A DNA stretch of 32,456 bases, from NCBI GenBank assembly GCA_003650925.1, contig QMSP01000023.1:1-32456 (forward strand), given 5' to 3'. Position numbers and translations under genes: made by a program. A model generated the notes under the pieces. That model was not told where the DNA came from. It ran no database searches and was given only the letters and a program-made list of their open reading frames with translations. This document shows positions 8,507 through 16,510 of the stretch, in pieces. This DNA is from Thermoprotei archaeon. Its GTDB lineage: Archaea > Thermoproteota > Thermoprotei > QMSL01. Within the stretch, counting starts at the first letter, position 1, and each line of letters starts with the position of its first letter.

Positions 8507-10090
8507 TTATCGCCTGATTCTACATAAGGCATGAGCCATGGTGGGGAGAAGAACTTTCCATATTATGTAATCGCCTATTCTTCTTGCTTCACGATCTATG
8601 AGGTAGATGATAGATGAATACGTTACAATGCCTATCATTACGAGAGGTGCTAACAGAAGTAGCACCTCCGATATTCTCATGGACTCAAGCGCGCTGATTT
8701 CTATGTTGTACATCATGAAGGAAGTTCTGACTACAAGCAGCATTATCAAAGAGGCTATGAGGTATGTATACATGTTTCTCAGAAGAGTTGATAAGGAAAT
8801 GCCACCAATCAGCCTAGCTGCTATCCGAAGTCTTACTAGCATGGCTGTTATGAAGATTATGACTCTTGCAATAAATAGTGCAAGAACTATCTCCAAGGGG
8901 CCAGGCCTTCTGATGAAGGCAAAGAGGAATACTATGACTACATAGACAAGGCCTTGTAGGAGGTGTATGGTGGACACTTTGAATAAGTAGCTTCTGACCA
9001 AAACCCTAGGGTCAGTCGTCTCTACATCAGCTCTCTCAATAGAGAGAATGCAGGAGTCAAAAGCTAAGGAGAGGATATTCACTAAAGGGGCCATGACTGC
9101 TAGCGCAAGGAGACTTTGGAGACCTATATACTCCTTTCCGAATAGAGCCAATATGAGCGGAGATATGGCTATCAGGCCAAAGAGGGATGGCAGGCTCATC
9201 ATAAATATAAGCCTTAGGGTCACCTCTAAGCTTCTTCTTATCTCATCCTTTACACCACTCCAAAGAGCCTTACTATAGAAAGGACTTGTGATGGCCACAG
9301 TGTAGAACACAGGTCCTGAGGCCGATAGCAAAACCTGTAGGTATGCCAACGCCAGACCTGGGCTTTGACACATAGTGTAGATAATGAAGTTATCTAGCGA
9401 ACTAATTCTCTTGGCAAGCAGGTCGTATGCCTGAAGCCATGATAGCTTATACCATCGTTTCAAGAGGTCCAAGCTGAAAGAGCTCCCTCGTACGTCGTGG
9501 TACACTACGGAGAGTATGTAGAGCAGCTGCAGAACATAAGCCATGATCATTGAGATCATGGCTGTTATCAGGTTTATCATGTGAGAGAACGCATAGACAA
9601 GAGCTATTATTACCTTGAAGGTCTCAAAGATGAACATGCCTATGCCCAAGGACTGAGGAGCAAGGGCTCTAGCCATGGCAAGGAAAGCTTGAAGGATGTA
9701 TAGCAACACGAGGAGTATAGCTGCTAGGAGGATTAGGCTTATGTTATCCCTCAGTTCAGTGATCGTTGTCACAGAAACTAGGAGGAAGATGGGAACCATC
9801 ACTGAAGAAAGAAGTATGGCGTTCATCAATCCTGTTAATGAAGAATTCTTGAAGCCTCTTGCTCTATATCTTACGATCCATCTATTGAAAGTTGTAGCAG
9901 GTATTATGAAGTAGACTAGTAGAATGTTTATAAGTCTCCATAAGCCCACATCTGTGGGTGCTAAGTTCCTAGTTATCAACATAATGAATAACATCCCTGT
10001 GAAAGCTGAGTACACTCTTGCTGAGAAGTTTATCAGACTGCTATATCTCAGCCTTATCCTAGGCTTCTCCTCAGGTGCTGAGGAGCTCAT
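8507..10090 (-). CDS. MOP-superfamily flippase (Wzx/oligosaccharide type)
   Basis: About 527 residues with a dozen or more hydrophobic helices spread over the whole length. The N-terminal FSARVYSAFTGMLFIMLITRNLAPTDVGLWRLINILL is typical of polysaccharide-biosynthesis flippases (lipid-linked glycan export across the membrane). I start it at ATG 10090 because GAAGTGAT lies 7 nt upstream; an in-frame GTG at 10102 overlaps that ribosome-binding region and would add four residues. A box A (CTTTTATAT on the minus strand, 10140-10148) should drive the flippase-GT4-GT4 operon. It is the only multi-spanning transporter in the glycan cluster, so it most likely moves the product of the five glycan genes to the outer face for protein N-glycosylation or exopolysaccharide. 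Confidence 0.88.
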   Translation of the reverse strand: MSSSAPEEKPRIRLRYSSLINFSARVYSAFTGMLFIMLITRNLAPTDVGLWRLINILLVYFIIPATTFNRWIVRYRARGFKNSSLTGLMNAILLSSVMVPIFLLVSVTTITELRDNISLILLAAILLVLLYILQAFLAMARALAPQSLGIGMFIFETFKVIIALVYAFSHMINLITAMISMIMAYVLQLLYILSVVYHDVRGSSFSLDLLKRWYKLSWLQAYDLLAKRISSLDNFIIYTMCQSPGLALAYLQVLLSASGPVFYTVAITSPFYSKALWSGVKDEIRRSLEVTLRLIFMMSLPSLFGLIAISPLILALFGKEYIGLQSLLALAVMAPLVNILSLAFDSCILSIERADVETTDPRVLVRSYLFKVSTIHLLQGLVYVVIVFLFAFIRRPGPLEIVLALFIARVIIFITAMLVRLRIAARLIGGISLSTLLRNMYTYLIASLIMLLVVRTSFMMYNIEISALESMRISEVLLLLAPLVMIGIVTYSSIIYLIDREARRIGDYIIWKVLLPTMAHALCRIRR

Positions 10091-10139
10091 GTATATCATC
10101 ACTTCTAGACTTCTCCACTAGAGAGACGAGAGGAAGCTG

Positions 10140-10192
10140 ATATAAAAGGCTCTATGCATAAACTTTTGTTATTCTTGAAGAGCCTCATAGAG
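10140..10192 (-). promoter_or_regulatory. Flippase operon promoter with overlapping inverted repeats
   Basis: Minus-strand box A is CTTTTATAT (10140-10148), about 26 bp from a start site near 10118. Just upstream, AGGCTCT (10147-10153) pairs with AGAGCCT (10179-10185), while CTCTATG (10150-10156) pairs with CATAGAG (10186-10192). The two 7-bp pairings share bases and exclude each other. The segment also lies directly behind the stop of the amidohydrolase gene, so it may act in termination instead. Confidence 0.45.
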
Positions 10193-10206
10193 TACATTTA
10201 ATGACC

Positions 10207-11973
10207 TTAGGGTCGCTCTCCTCGAGCTCTTCTGAACCTGATGACTTTCCCTGGCTTTGCTCCAGTATGCCTACCCTTCTCTACGACCAGTACACCATTC
10301 ACTATGACATAATGTATCCCTTTAGGAGGCCTTCTGGGCTCTTCTTTATCTATCACCTCACTTATTGTGTTGTAGTCAAAGATCACGATGTCAGCATAGG
10401 CTCCAGGCTCAATAACCCCTCTTCTATCTATCATGAATCTTCTGGCTGGCATGGATGTAAGCCTCCTTATGGCCTCCTCTAGGCTTAGAACCTTCTCCTC
10501 TCTAACGTATTTTCTGATGAGGCGAGGTACTGCACCATAGGTATTTGGGTGAGGTAGATAATGTGGTGGACCTTTCATCTCCCAGTAGAGGCTAAAGGAG
10601 TAGGTGTCGAGGCCTATCATACATCTCTCATGCCTGAGGAAGGTCTTTATCTCTTCCTCTCCTCTCTCGACCTTTTCATAGATTATGGTATTGGGATCGC
10701 TTGCTAGGATGTCGAATAGTGCATCTATGGGGTCTTTTCCTTCTTCTCTAGCGATTTCAGCTATGGTCTTGCCCTTGTACTTATCTTCCTTGTGGCCTAC
10801 TACCTCCAGCTCTTCGCTCCAATAAGGATTCACGCTTGGGTGAAGGAAGAGCACCTTGCCCTCCAGGATGGCCTTCTTTATTTCATCACGAAAGTCCTTC
10901 ATACGAAGTGCTCTTGAGAGAGCTTCTCTTGAGCCCAGCTCCCTAAGCCAAGGAGCTAGTATTGAGGCTAAGTACCTGAAGGTTAATGTGCCTCCAGTGG
11001 TGTTGGGTATTATGTCAAAATACACGTCGACACCTCCCTTTATTGCTTCATCTATGACTTCAAGTGTTGCCTCGGCTGAGGCTCTCTCCAGCTCAGGTGA
11101 AGGTCTTGGAAATATGGTGAAGCCAGATGTCAAGTGGGACAGCTCCACTTTCACTCCAGCTCGCCTTCCTATCTCCAACGCCTCCTTTATGCCAGCTAAC
11201 TTATCCCTTATAGTCACTTCATCTCTTCTAATACTCCTCCAGTGAGTGAAGTAGAAGCCTCCATACTCCTTGACAACCTTGACTAACTCCACTAACTCCT
11301 CTGTTTTGGCATAGCATCCAGGGACATAATCTAAGCCACTACTCATGCCAAGAGCTCCCGCCTCCATGGCCTCCCTGATGAGCTCTTTCATCTCCTTAAG
11401 CTCTTCGGGCTTAGGCTCTCTCTTCTCAAGACCCATCACTTGAGCTCTTATGGTATTGTGCCCTACAAGAGGCACATGGTTAACAGATATCCTATTTCTC
11501 TCTAGCCAGTCAAGGAATTCAGCAAATGTATGCCAGTTTATATCGACTCCATATACCTCTTTGACCTTTTTCCTCATCTCTTCAAAGGGGATGAGCTCAT
11601 CAAGACCATACTTATATGGCCTTACCTCATTTAGTAGGTCTAGGTCCCAGAACATGTTGGGAGGCCAGTATTTGCGTATAGGCGCTATGGTGTTCCCGCA
11701 ATTGCCTCCTATTGTGGTTGTGACTCCCTGCATGACATATCCATCAGCTGTAGGGAAGATCGGAAGAGTTTTATCCGCATGTGAATGTACATCAATGAAG
11801 CCAGGACAGACAATGAGGCCCTTTGCATCTATTACAAGTTTAGCATCACCCTTTACCTCAGGGCCGACAGCCTCTATGAAGGGAGCTTTTATTGCTACAT
11901 TGGCCTTGAACATAGGCCTTCCAGTGCCATCAACTACGTAACCATTCACTATAAGGATGTCGTACTCCTCCAT
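10207..11973 (-). CDS. N-acyl-D-amino-acid deacylase / D-aminoacylase family amidohydrolase
   Basis: 588 residues from ATG 11973. GGTGAT sits 4 nt before that ATG, and the in-frame GTG at 11982 is part of this site. The N-terminal beta-sandwich strand DILIVNGYVVDGTGRPMFKANVAI leads into GLIVCPGFIDVHSHADKTL with the metal-binding HxH. GGNCGNT, GHNTIR, GALGMSSGLDYVPGCYA, FTHWRSIRRDE, VKVELSHLTSG and IGLDTYSFSL follow in the order seen in D-aminoacylase/DAN deacylases. The C-terminal ARRFMIDRRGVIEPGAYADIVIFDY is the usual amidohydrolase closing segment. Enzymes of the family hydrolyse N-acyl-D-amino acids, and some relatives act on other amides. The gene follows the M29 aminopeptidase by 64 bp on the same strand, fitting a peptide or amino-acid scavenging set. 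Confidence 0.88.
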   Translation of the reverse strand: MEEYDILIVNGYVVDGTGRPMFKANVAIKAPFIEAVGPEVKGDAKLVIDAKGLIVCPGFIDVHSHADKTLPIFPTADGYVMQGVTTTIGGNCGNTIAPIRKYWPPNMFWDLDLLNEVRPYKYGLDELIPFEEMRKKVKEVYGVDINWHTFAEFLDWLERNRISVNHVPLVGHNTIRAQVMGLEKREPKPEELKEMKELIREAMEAGALGMSSGLDYVPGCYAKTEELVELVKVVKEYGGFYFTHWRSIRRDEVTIRDKLAGIKEALEIGRRAGVKVELSHLTSGFTIFPRPSPELERASAEATLEVIDEAIKGGVDVYFDIIPNTTGGTLTFRYLASILAPWLRELGSREALSRALRMKDFRDEIKKAILEGKVLFLHPSVNPYWSEELEVVGHKEDKYKGKTIAEIAREEGKDPIDALFDILASDPNTIIYEKVERGEEEIKTFLRHERCMIGLDTYSFSLYWEMKGPPHYLPHPNTYGAVPRLIRKYVREEKVLSLEEAIRRLTSMPARRFMIDRRGVIEPGAYADIVIFDYNTISEVIDKEEPRRPPKGIHYVIVNGVLVVEKGRHTGAKPGKVIRFRRARGERP

Positions 11974-12037
11974 TAATATCACCAGCTCGTCACTGTAAAC
12001 TTATAGAGCTGTCCAAAGCTTAAAAAGAGTGCAAGAT

Positions 12038-13108
12038 TTAGGCTATCAGCCACTTACCATTCTCCATCACTAGCTTACCATCGAAGTACACTTTGCCATC
12101 CTTCCTCAAGTCCTTGATGAGATCCCAGTGGATAGCTGATTCATTCTTACTAAGAGTCTCTTTGTAGCCTCTCCCCAAGGCTATGTGGATAGTTCCCCCT
12201 ATCTTCTCATCGAAGAGTATGTTATGTACAGGCCTCGTTATGTTGTAGTTGAAGCCTATTCCAAACTCTCCAACTCTTTTAGCCCCTTCATCAGTAGCTA
12301 TGAGCTTCTTAAGGAGCTCTTCTCCTCGCTCAGCTCTGGCCTCTACCACAACTCCATTCTTAAACCTCAGATACACTCCTTCCACTAGATTACCAGCATA
12401 TACCGCAGGGATATCAAAGTATATCTCTCCATTGACGCTATCCTCTACTACGCTAGTGAATATCTCTCCATCAGGCATGTTATGCTTTCCATCAGCTACT
12501 ATGGCTTTTCTGCCCTTTACACTAAACCTGAGGTCTGTTCGCTCACCTATGATCCTGACCTCGTCAGTTGCTTCAATAGCCTTCTTGATCTTCTCCATTC
12601 TCTTCGATAGCTCTCGCCAGTCAATAAGACATGAGTTGAAGACGAACTCCTCGAACTCCTCATAGGGCATGTTAGCCTCTTGTGCTAGCGCAGAGGTTGG
12701 ATAGTAGAAGACACACCACCTTGTCTTCTCAACTCTCCAGTCCAAGATGGGCTTTAGCACCTTCATCCTCAAGCCTATCCTAGAGGGGTCTATTGTTGAG
12801 AGCTCTCTTGTATTCCTTGGCGCTCTTATGCCTATGAACACATCAGTCCTCTGCACCTCATAATAGTCCACCTCAGGGAAGTACTTGAGCTGCTCTTCAC
12901 TAGCATGTTTGAAGAATATGTAGCTTAGCTCTGGGAGACGTAGTTTCACCCTTGGATATGCTCCTCTTAACAGAGCTTGTTTGTACAATTCAACAATGAG
13001 AGGTCTTGCGTCTACATCAGCTTCTATCAGAACTCTATCGCCTTTCCTCACTTCAGTGGAATAGTCGATTAGTATTTCAGCTATCTTCCTGACCCTCTCG
13101 TCGACCAT
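12038..13108 (-). CDS. Family M29 aminopeptidase (AmpS/AmpT type)
   Basis: 356 residues from ATG 13108 (an in-frame GTG lies one codon upstream). The N-terminal domain has YSTEVRKGDRVLIEADVDARPLIVELYKQAL. The C-terminal catalytic domain carries the family block FDEKIGGTIHIALGRGYKET (about residues 300-319) and NESAIHWDLIKDL, which give the Glu, His, His and Asp ligands of the two-metal centre. M29 enzymes are metal-dependent exopeptidases known from Thermus and other thermophiles and are about 360-410 residues long; this one is at the short end. No signal peptide is visible, so it acts in the cytosol. Neighbours are a flavin-reductase-like gene 48 bp upstream and a D-aminoacylase-like gene downstream, all on one strand. 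Confidence 0.93.
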   Translation of the reverse strand: MVDERVRKIAEILIDYSTEVRKGDRVLIEADVDARPLIVELYKQALLRGAYPRVKLRLPELSYIFFKHASEEQLKYFPEVDYYEVQRTDVFIGIRAPRNTRELSTIDPSRIGLRMKVLKPILDWRVEKTRWCVFYYPTSALAQEANMPYEEFEEFVFNSCLIDWRELSKRMEKIKKAIEATDEVRIIGERTDLRFSVKGRKAIVADGKHNMPDGEIFTSVVEDSVNGEIYFDIPAVYAGNLVEGVYLRFKNGVVVEARAERGEELLKKLIATDEGAKRVGEFGIGFNYNITRPVHNILFDEKIGGTIHIALGRGYKETLSKNESAIHWDLIKDLRKDGKVYFDGKLVMENGKWLIA

Positions 13109-13156
13109 CACTTTAGTCTAAAGAAGGTGTTCACCTATTAAGCTTTAGACCAATGC

Positions 13157-13711
13157 TCAGGCCCTAGAGGCCAGCAACAACTTACCTGGTGTTGTGAAAG
13201 CTCGTCCTGCGGAGTGAAGTAGTATCCTTGCTCTTCTGAGATCCCATCCGTACCTATCGCTATAGTAGTGCTCCTTTACGTGTATGGCCAGCATATCAGC
13301 TATGTAGAACTTCACCTCACCTATTTCGAGAGCTTTATCCACTCTGCACTCGATGATAGCCAAGGCTTCTTCAATTCCAGGGACCTTGATCTTGCTCGAG
13401 GGATGTAGCTTCAGAGCTAGACTTTTTATCTTATCCTCAATTCTGCCACTTCTCGTACCTGCTAGCCACACTTTATCGAGAAGAGACTCGTCAACTACAT
13501 TTACAGTGAACTCACCGAACCTATCTATCAAATTGCTTGTATAGGAATCCTTGCTTATTGCTACGCCTAGCTTGGGAGGCTCTTCGCTTATGGGAGTGAG
13601 CCAGGATGCAGCCATGACGTTGAACTTCCCCTCACCTCCACTGACTATTAGATAAACAGGTCTTGGATGAAGCACTCTGTAGTCATCATTACTTATGGTC
13701 TTGAACACCAT
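13157..13711 (-). CDS. Flavin-reductase-like FMN-binding split-barrel protein
   Basis: 184 residues. HPRPVYLIVSGGEGKFNVMAASWLTPISEEPPKLGVAISKDSYT is the classic start of the flavin-reductase domain (FMN bound between split-barrel subunits). FGEFTVNVVDESLLDKVWLAGTRSGR and a closing VKEHYY segment complete a normal-length domain. Known members reduce free flavin or act as flavoredoxin-type electron carriers; which one applies is open. ATG 13711 lies 5 bp from the likely start site, inside a promoter that carries a perfect 18-bp palindrome, so the gene is probably controlled by a dedicated repressor and may be translated from a nearly leaderless mRNA. Confidence 0.88.
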   Translation of the reverse strand: MVFKTISNDDYRVLHPRPVYLIVSGGEGKFNVMAASWLTPISEEPPKLGVAISKDSYTSNLIDRFGEFTVNVVDESLLDKVWLAGTRSGRIEDKIKSLALKLHPSSKIKVPGIEEALAIIECRVDKALEIGEVKFYIADMLAIHVKEHYYSDRYGWDLRRARILLHSAGRAFTTPGKLLLASRA

Positions 13712-13712
13712 G

Positions 13713-13746
13713 CTCTCTATCTATAGAGAGGCCTTGCCGATTTAAG
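13713..13746 (-). promoter_or_regulatory. Palindromic operator and box A of the flavin-reductase-like gene
   Basis: CTCTCTAT-ct-ATAGAGAG at 13713-13730 is a perfect inverted repeat with 8-bp arms. A minus-strand box A-like CTTAAATC lies at about 13738-13745, placing transcription start near 13716, so the palindrome covers the start site immediately upstream of ATG 13711. Confidence 0.55.
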
Positions 13747-13782
13747 GCTTTAATGCGTAATAGAGAGCACATAGCTATATGG

Positions 13783-14571
13783 CTACACCCTAATGAGGCT
13801 GGGGACTTTTCCAAGCTCCCTCCTGATATAGGCTCTGAGGAGCTGTGTACGAGGCGAGTTAAGGATCTCATCAGCCCAGCCCTGCTCTACAACTCTGCCC
13901 ATGTAGAGGAATATAACATAATCGGCTAGCCTCTTGGCTTGACCTATATTATGAGTTACTACCACTATGGTATAGTCGCGACTCAGCTCATGTAGTAACT
14001 TCTCGATGCGCTCAGTCGACTTAGGATCGAGAGAGGCAGTTGGTTCATCGAGGAGTATTATGTCAGGGTCAACAGCCAAGGCTCTAGCGATACATAACCT
14101 TTGTTGTTGACCACCACTTAGCCTTGTTGCAGGCTCGTCTAGCCTACTCCTCACCTCATCCCATAGACCTACTTTCCTTAGGCATCCTTCAACTATTTTA
14201 TCCAGCATCTTCTTATCCTTGATGCCATGTATGCGAGGACCATAAGCCACATTGTCATAAATGCTCATGGGGAGAGGATTGGGCTTTTGAAACACCATTC
14301 CTACTTTCCTCCTGAGCCAGTAGACGTCTACTTCATCATCATATATATCGATGCCCTCTACGTAGACCTTGCCCTCAACTTTTGCTCCCTCAACAAGGTC
14401 AAGCATTCTATTGAATGACTTGAGAAGAGTGCTCTTTCCACAGCCTGATGGACCCATGATAGCTGTTATACAGTACTTGGGTATGAAGACGTTGACATCT
14501 CTTAGAACGTGTAGACTGCCATAGAAGACATTGAGACTCCTTGTCTCTATAGCAGCCTTGATGTATCTCAT
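13783..14571 (-). CDS. pstB: Phosphate ABC transporter ATPase PstB
   Basis: 262 residues from ATG 14571 (an upstream in-frame TTG at 14577 would add two). Walker A GPSGCGKST (about residues 40-48), Q-loop VFQKPNPLPMSIYDNVAYG (the Pst-specific KPNPFP-like sequence), signature LSGGQQQRLCIARAL, Walker B IILLDEPTASLD and the switch His in VVVTHN are all present. It powers high-affinity phosphate import at the cytoplasmic face together with the fused permease at 14678. A box A (TTTTATACT, minus strand, near 14622-14630) lies in the 106-bp gap before it, inside a large inverted repeat, so pstB can have its own promoter besides read-through from pstS-pstCA. Confidence 0.96.
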   Translation of the reverse strand: MRYIKAAIETRSLNVFYGSLHVLRDVNVFIPKYCITAIMGPSGCGKSTLLKSFNRMLDLVEGAKVEGKVYVEGIDIYDDEVDVYWLRRKVGMVFQKPNPLPMSIYDNVAYGPRIHGIKDKKMLDKIVEGCLRKVGLWDEVRSRLDEPATRLSGGQQQRLCIARALAVDPDIILLDEPTASLDPKSTERIEKLLHELSRDYTIVVVTHNIGQAKRLADYVIFLYMGRVVEQGWADEILNSPRTQLLRAYIRRELGKVPSLIRV

Positions 14572-14605
14572 TTTCAAGCCCGTTCTCTATAACATAAAGG
14601 ATAGT

Positions 14606-14673
14606 TATATAGCTTATCATAGTATAAAATTGGGCTACATATATAACTGTAGAAATGTATGATGAGCTATATA
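14606..14673 (-). promoter_or_regulatory. Inverted repeat bracketing an internal pstB promoter
   Basis: TATATAGCTTATCAT (14606-14620) and ATGATGAGCTATATA (14659-14673) are inverted copies matching at 14 of 15 positions, 38 bp apart. They start 4 bp after the stop of the fused permease gene. The minus-strand box A TTTTATACT lies in the loop region, with a start site expected near 14600. The repeat could be a two-site operator (DNA looping or a dimer of dimers) or an intercistronic RNA hairpin. Confidence 0.5.
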
Positions 14674-14677
14674 GTCT

Positions 14678-16510
14678 CTATATGACGTATCTCCTAAGTC
14701 TTCTTGAGATTAAACGAGCTACTACGTCAAGGATGAGAATGAGAAAGAGTATTATTAGGCAAGATGCATACATGTAGTCTAGCGCTCCTTCATACTTTGA
14801 ATACTCCATGCCCAGCAGGTATATTCTGGCAGCTAAGTTTCCTATAGGGCTCCATAGGTCAGATGGGGGGTAGTAGCTTGGGCCAGCTGTTAATATCACA
14901 GGCGCTGATTCGCTCATGGCTCTCAGCAGAGCTACTAGGGAGGCAGCAACCAAGGTAGGTGATGATTGCTTTAGTGCTACTACAATGGCATGATATTTTC
15001 TCCCGCCAAGTGCATATACAGCCTCTTTTATGCTACTAGGAACCGTAAGTAGGGCCTCCTCAGTGCTTCTAGCTACGTATGGAAATATCATGAGTGACAT
15101 GGTAAGTGCTCCTGACAGCAATGAAATGCCTCCTGTAATGGCCTTAAGGCTAACCACGAAGACTGAGAAGCCCACTACACCATATACTATGCTGGGAATG
15201 AAAGTCATTATATTGCACGAATACCTTATGAAGGCGGGTATAAAACCCCTCCTGGAGTACTCCACTAGGTAGATTCCTGTCATAATCCCTATTGGCAGTG
15301 CGAAGAGCAGAGCTAAGGATGATAGAAGAAGTGATCCTATTATGTCATTGAGTAGGCCGCCTCTGAAGCCTATGCCACCATCCATGGGCATGAGCCTAAG
15401 ACATTCATAGATGAGCTGGGGGCCTAGTTTAACCAAGGCTGTCAAGCCCTTGACTAGGAAAATGGCTAATATGAGAAATAGAACTCCAATTACTATAGCA
15501 CAGGAGACGATCATCAAGCACCTTGCCAGGCTCTCCTCCATGACAGCTAGCCTTCCATGAGGAACATAGGATATATTGCGAGCTCTTACAAGGCGTAAAC
15601 CCTTCTTCATCTTAGCTGAAAACAATACGCCTGCTGAGGATATCAAGAGTAGTAAAAGGGATGCTGAGAACAGGACATTCCACTCGAAGAAGCCAGGCGA
15701 TAGACTGCCTATATTCATTAAGATTAGAGTTGTTATTGGAGTTGAAGGCGAGAATATGGAGATAGGGGACTTCGGTGGCATTGATGGCCCGCATACCATG
15801 GAAACTGCCATGGTCTCTCCAACAGCTCTACCAAAGCCTAGCACAAGACCTGTCATAATGCCTGGAAAAGCCACTGGAAGAGCTACTGTCTTCACCATTT
15901 GCCATTTGGTAGCTCCAATAGCCAGTGATGCTTCAATATAGTCCTTAGGTACTGAGAGGAGAAATTCTACCTCAGAGAAGACAACTATTGGAAGAACCAT
16001 TACAGTCAAGACTAGGGAAGCTGAAAGAACGTTCCCTGTAGCTGACGGAATGAAGGAGAATATGGGAATCCATCTCCCTAGAGAGGAGCCTATCATAGGA
16101 CCTATGTACTGGTTTATGAGAGGAACTAGGAAGTAAAGGCCCCAAGCTCCATAGACAACACTTGGAATTCCTGCTAGTATCTCTACCAGGACTCTTATGG
16201 CATCTCTGACCTTGGAGCTACAATAGAAGACAACATATATTGAGAATAATAATGAGAGAGGAATGACAAAGGTCATTGTAAGCAGAGATATCGCTAATGT
16301 AGCTATTATTGAGGGAGCTAATCCATATTTCTCATTGGCTGGAAGCCAAGGGTCGGTTAGCAGTCTGACTCCTAGCTTGGCCATGGCAGGCAGGCTATTG
16401 TACACTATATATCCCATCATGAGTGTGAACATGATGATGACTAGGATGGCGAGGGATGATGATATCAGCTTGAACATCCTATCCATTAGGAGGTCTGTCC
16501 TGCTCTTCAC
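14678..16510 (-). CDS. Phosphate ABC transporter permease, fused PstC-PstA
   Basis: 610 residues with two complete permease domains in one chain. The first half (about 1-305) is PstC-like: LTDPWLPANEKYGLAPSI, IPSVVYGAWGLYFLVP, and the EAA loop EASLAIGATKWQMVKTVALP followed by GFGRAVGETMAV. The second half (about 325-610) is PstA-like: GGIGFRGGLLNDIIGSLLLS, FIPSIVYGVVGFSVFV, and the EAA loop KEAVYALGGRKYHAIVVALKQ, then RAMSESAPVILTAG. Together they make the phosphate channel as one polypeptide instead of the usual heterodimer. The start is GTG 16510; GGAGGTGAG lies 5 nt before it and the GTGA overlaps the pstS stop, so translation is coupled. Confidence 0.93.
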   Translation of the reverse strand: MKSRTDLLMDRMFKLISSSLAILVIIMFTLMMGYIVYNSLPAMAKLGVRLLTDPWLPANEKYGLAPSIIATLAISLLTMTFVIPLSLLFSIYVVFYCSSKVRDAIRVLVEILAGIPSVVYGAWGLYFLVPLINQYIGPMIGSSLGRWIPIFSFIPSATGNVLSASLVLTVMVLPIVVFSEVEFLLSVPKDYIEASLAIGATKWQMVKTVALPVAFPGIMTGLVLGFGRAVGETMAVSMVCGPSMPPKSPISIFSPSTPITTLILMNIGSLSPGFFEWNVLFSASLLLLLISSAGVLFSAKMKKGLRLVRARNISYVPHGRLAVMEESLARCLMIVSCAIVIGVLFLILAIFLVKGLTALVKLGPQLIYECLRLMPMDGGIGFRGGLLNDIIGSLLLSSLALLFALPIGIMTGIYLVEYSRRGFIPAFIRYSCNIMTFIPSIVYGVVGFSVFVVSLKAITGGISLLSGALTMSLMIFPYVARSTEEALLTVPSSIKEAVYALGGRKYHAIVVALKQSSPTLVAASLVALLRAMSESAPVILTAGPSYYPPSDLWSPIGNLAARIYLLGMEYSKYEGALDYMYASCLIILFLILILDVVARLISRRLRRYVI

